Below are positions 14,650 to 15,702 of a DNA stretch of 15,702 bases, piece after piece (position 1 is the stretch's first letter; each line of letters starts with the position of its first letter). The stretch comes from Candidatus Hydrogenedentota bacterium (lineage in GTDB: Bacteria > Hydrogenedentota > Hydrogenedentia > Hydrogenedentales > CAITNO01): assembly GCA_007124105.1 (NCBI GenBank), contig SLFT01000389.1:1-15702 (forward strand), in the 5' to 3' direction. A program made the translations under genes and the position numbers. The notes beneath the pieces are model-generated. The model was not told where the DNA came from and searched no databases. It was given only the letters and a program-made list of their open reading frames with translations.

Positions 14650-15702
14650 CTATTGTGGAAGAGGTGGATATTTTGTTTGTGTGCCCTCACACACCTTGGC
14701 TGTCAACAAGACAAATCCTTTACAACAGTCTCTTTTCTCACACGCTATGCAAGATTCTCCTGCTTGCGCGGGCGTTACGTGGGGCGCTTGCGGGTCTACG
14801 ATCTGGTCCCTGGTGATACGCTTGAATATACTGCCCAGGCATACGGATGCGGCATGGCTTTCCTCATCATCGGGTACATGGTTGTGTACATACCGTATTT
14901 CCACCGGGTTGCAATTGTGGGGGTTCAAGTAAATGCGACCCATCCTGCTTCCTGTGTCATACGCATCACTGACAGATGTTTGAAACATAATGCCGGACGG
15001 TTCCTCGCCCTGAAAGCATAAAGAAAGCGCGGACAACCTGAATTCTTCACATAGCAGCGCCATAAAATCCTGTCCCGTGCCATTAAGCGCTCCCTTTTGG
15101 AGACGCATGCTCATATAATCCGCCAACGCCATTCTGCGTTGCGTTTCCGGGCGTTTTCTGGCTTTGCTGACAATAGAGCGCACATACCCCGCAACGATCA
15201 GGATTGCAGCGAAAGGCGCCGCAGCGATGCCAAAGGAAGCAAAGGACAAGGCGGCATTGGCGTTGGGGAGCGAACTTATGACCGCCGCCACGAGACAAAT
15301 AAAGGCAACGGCGTACATAATTAGCGCGACCTGGCGCTGACTGAACCCTTTTTTGAGCAGGCGGTGATGGGTATGCCGGTCGTCGGCCATGAACATCGAA
15401 AAGCCGCCCACGTGACGACGGGCCATGGAGATAAATGTTTCAAAGATGGGTACGCCCATGGCCAGTATGGCGGCCATGATAAGCGCGCCGCCTGTTGTCT
15501 TGTGCGCGCCGAACAAGGCAATGGTTGCAAGGGAAAACCCGAGAAAGAGACTGCCCGTATCACCGAGAAAGATTTTGGCCGGATGCCAGTTGAACAGAAG
15601 GAAGGCTGCGAGACTGCCGGCAAGCGCCAGACAAGGGATAACAACATACGAGTTCCCGTTTATACCCGCGACACAGGCCAGCGCAAGCGACATGATAAGC
15701 GC
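14650..15702 (-). CDS. Polyprenyl-phosphate sugar-1-phosphate transferase, WecA/TagO type (5' end outside window)
   Basis: 350 residues are visible; the frame runs off the right edge, so the N-terminal half, with the first Asp-rich motif, is missing. Seen are FNWHPAKIFLGDTGSLFLGF (visible 37-56, the GDTGS magnesium/nucleotide motif), PIFETF on a cytoplasmic loop, and DDRHTHHRLL (107-116, the HxHH motif of this family). About five further membrane helices run to visible residue ~170. The family moves a sugar-1-phosphate from a UDP-sugar to undecaprenyl phosphate, the first step of O-antigen, teichoic or other surface glycans. The odd part is a soluble C-terminal extension of about 175 residues ending in CIACEKRDCC and one more Cys (C318, C321, C326, C327, C338), which plain WecA/TagO proteins lack. 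It might be a sensory or regulatory module. It converges with the HAD-membrane gene across 49 bases with no clear terminator. Confidence 0.9.
   Translation of the reverse strand, partial: ALIMSLALACVAGINGNSYVVIPCLALAGSLAAFLLFNWHPAKIFLGDTGSLFLGFSLATIALFGAHKTTGGALIMAAILAMGVPIFETFISMARRHVGGFSMFMADDRHTHHRLLKKGFSQRQVALIMYAVAFICLVAAVISSLPNANAALSFASFGIAAAPFAAILIVAGYVRSIVSKARKRPETQRRMALADYMSMRLQKGALNGTGQDFMALLCEEFRLSALSLCFQGEEPSGIMFQTSVSDAYDTGSRMGRIYLNPHNCNPVEIRYVHNHVPDDEESHAASVCLGSIFKRITRDQIVDPQAPHVTPAQAGESCIACEKRDCCKGFVLLTAKVCEGTQTKYPPLPQ

Overview
The window looks like chromosomal DNA from a free-living, polysaccharide-using bacterium, GC-rich but not extremely so. Secreted DUF4838-type and glycosidase-like proteins, a secreted xylose-isomerase-like TIM-barrel protein and dispersed intergenic repeats are most typical of the Planctomycetota/Verrucomicrobiota/Lentisphaerota group and of Hydrogenedentota. 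No rRNA or marker gene is present, so this placement is an inference. No phage, transposase, CRISPR or tRNA signature was seen.

Left part (1-7815, all + strand): four consecutive genes form a probable glycan-use cluster. They are the 3' end of a large glycosidase-like protein (1-1395), a secreted DUF4838 protein with a mutarotase-like C-terminal domain (1540-4050), a secreted 799-residue protein of no recognised family (4438-6837), and a secreted sugar isomerase/epimerase-like TIM barrel (6943-7815). The last three have visible signal peptides, so the work is probably done outside the cytoplasm. The gaps (144, 387 and 105 bases) carry inverted repeats, a dispersed-repeat-like sequence and a possible gene remnant, so transcription may not be a single simple operon.

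Middle part (7860-11545, all - strand): a ferrous iron uptake operon, read right to left as a small Cys-rich membrane protein, feoA and feoB. feoA and feoB overlap by 26 bases. Further upstream is a small Bud32/lipopolysaccharide-kinase-like protein whose HGD catalytic motif reads HGG.

Right part (11819-15702): a near-consensus sigma-70 promoter drives a 53-residue membrane protein (11920-12081). A FabG-like short-chain dehydrogenase (12130-12960, -) is divergent from a HAD phosphatase-membrane fusion protein (13158-14600, +) that appears to be read from a leaderless mRNA. The window ends in a 5'-truncated WecA/TagO-type polyprenyl-phosphate sugar-1-phosphate transferase (14650-15702, -) with an unusual cytoplasmic C-terminal extension and a Cys cluster. 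These last two convergent membrane enzymes may both serve lipid-linked glycan or envelope synthesis, but only the family of the second is clear.

The most notable unexplained items are the unknown secreted 799-residue protein, the alternative-pairing leader before the DUF4838 gene, the kinase-like protein with its altered catalytic loop, the strongly promoted 53-residue membrane protein with direct repeats in its promoter, and the C-terminal extension of the transferase.
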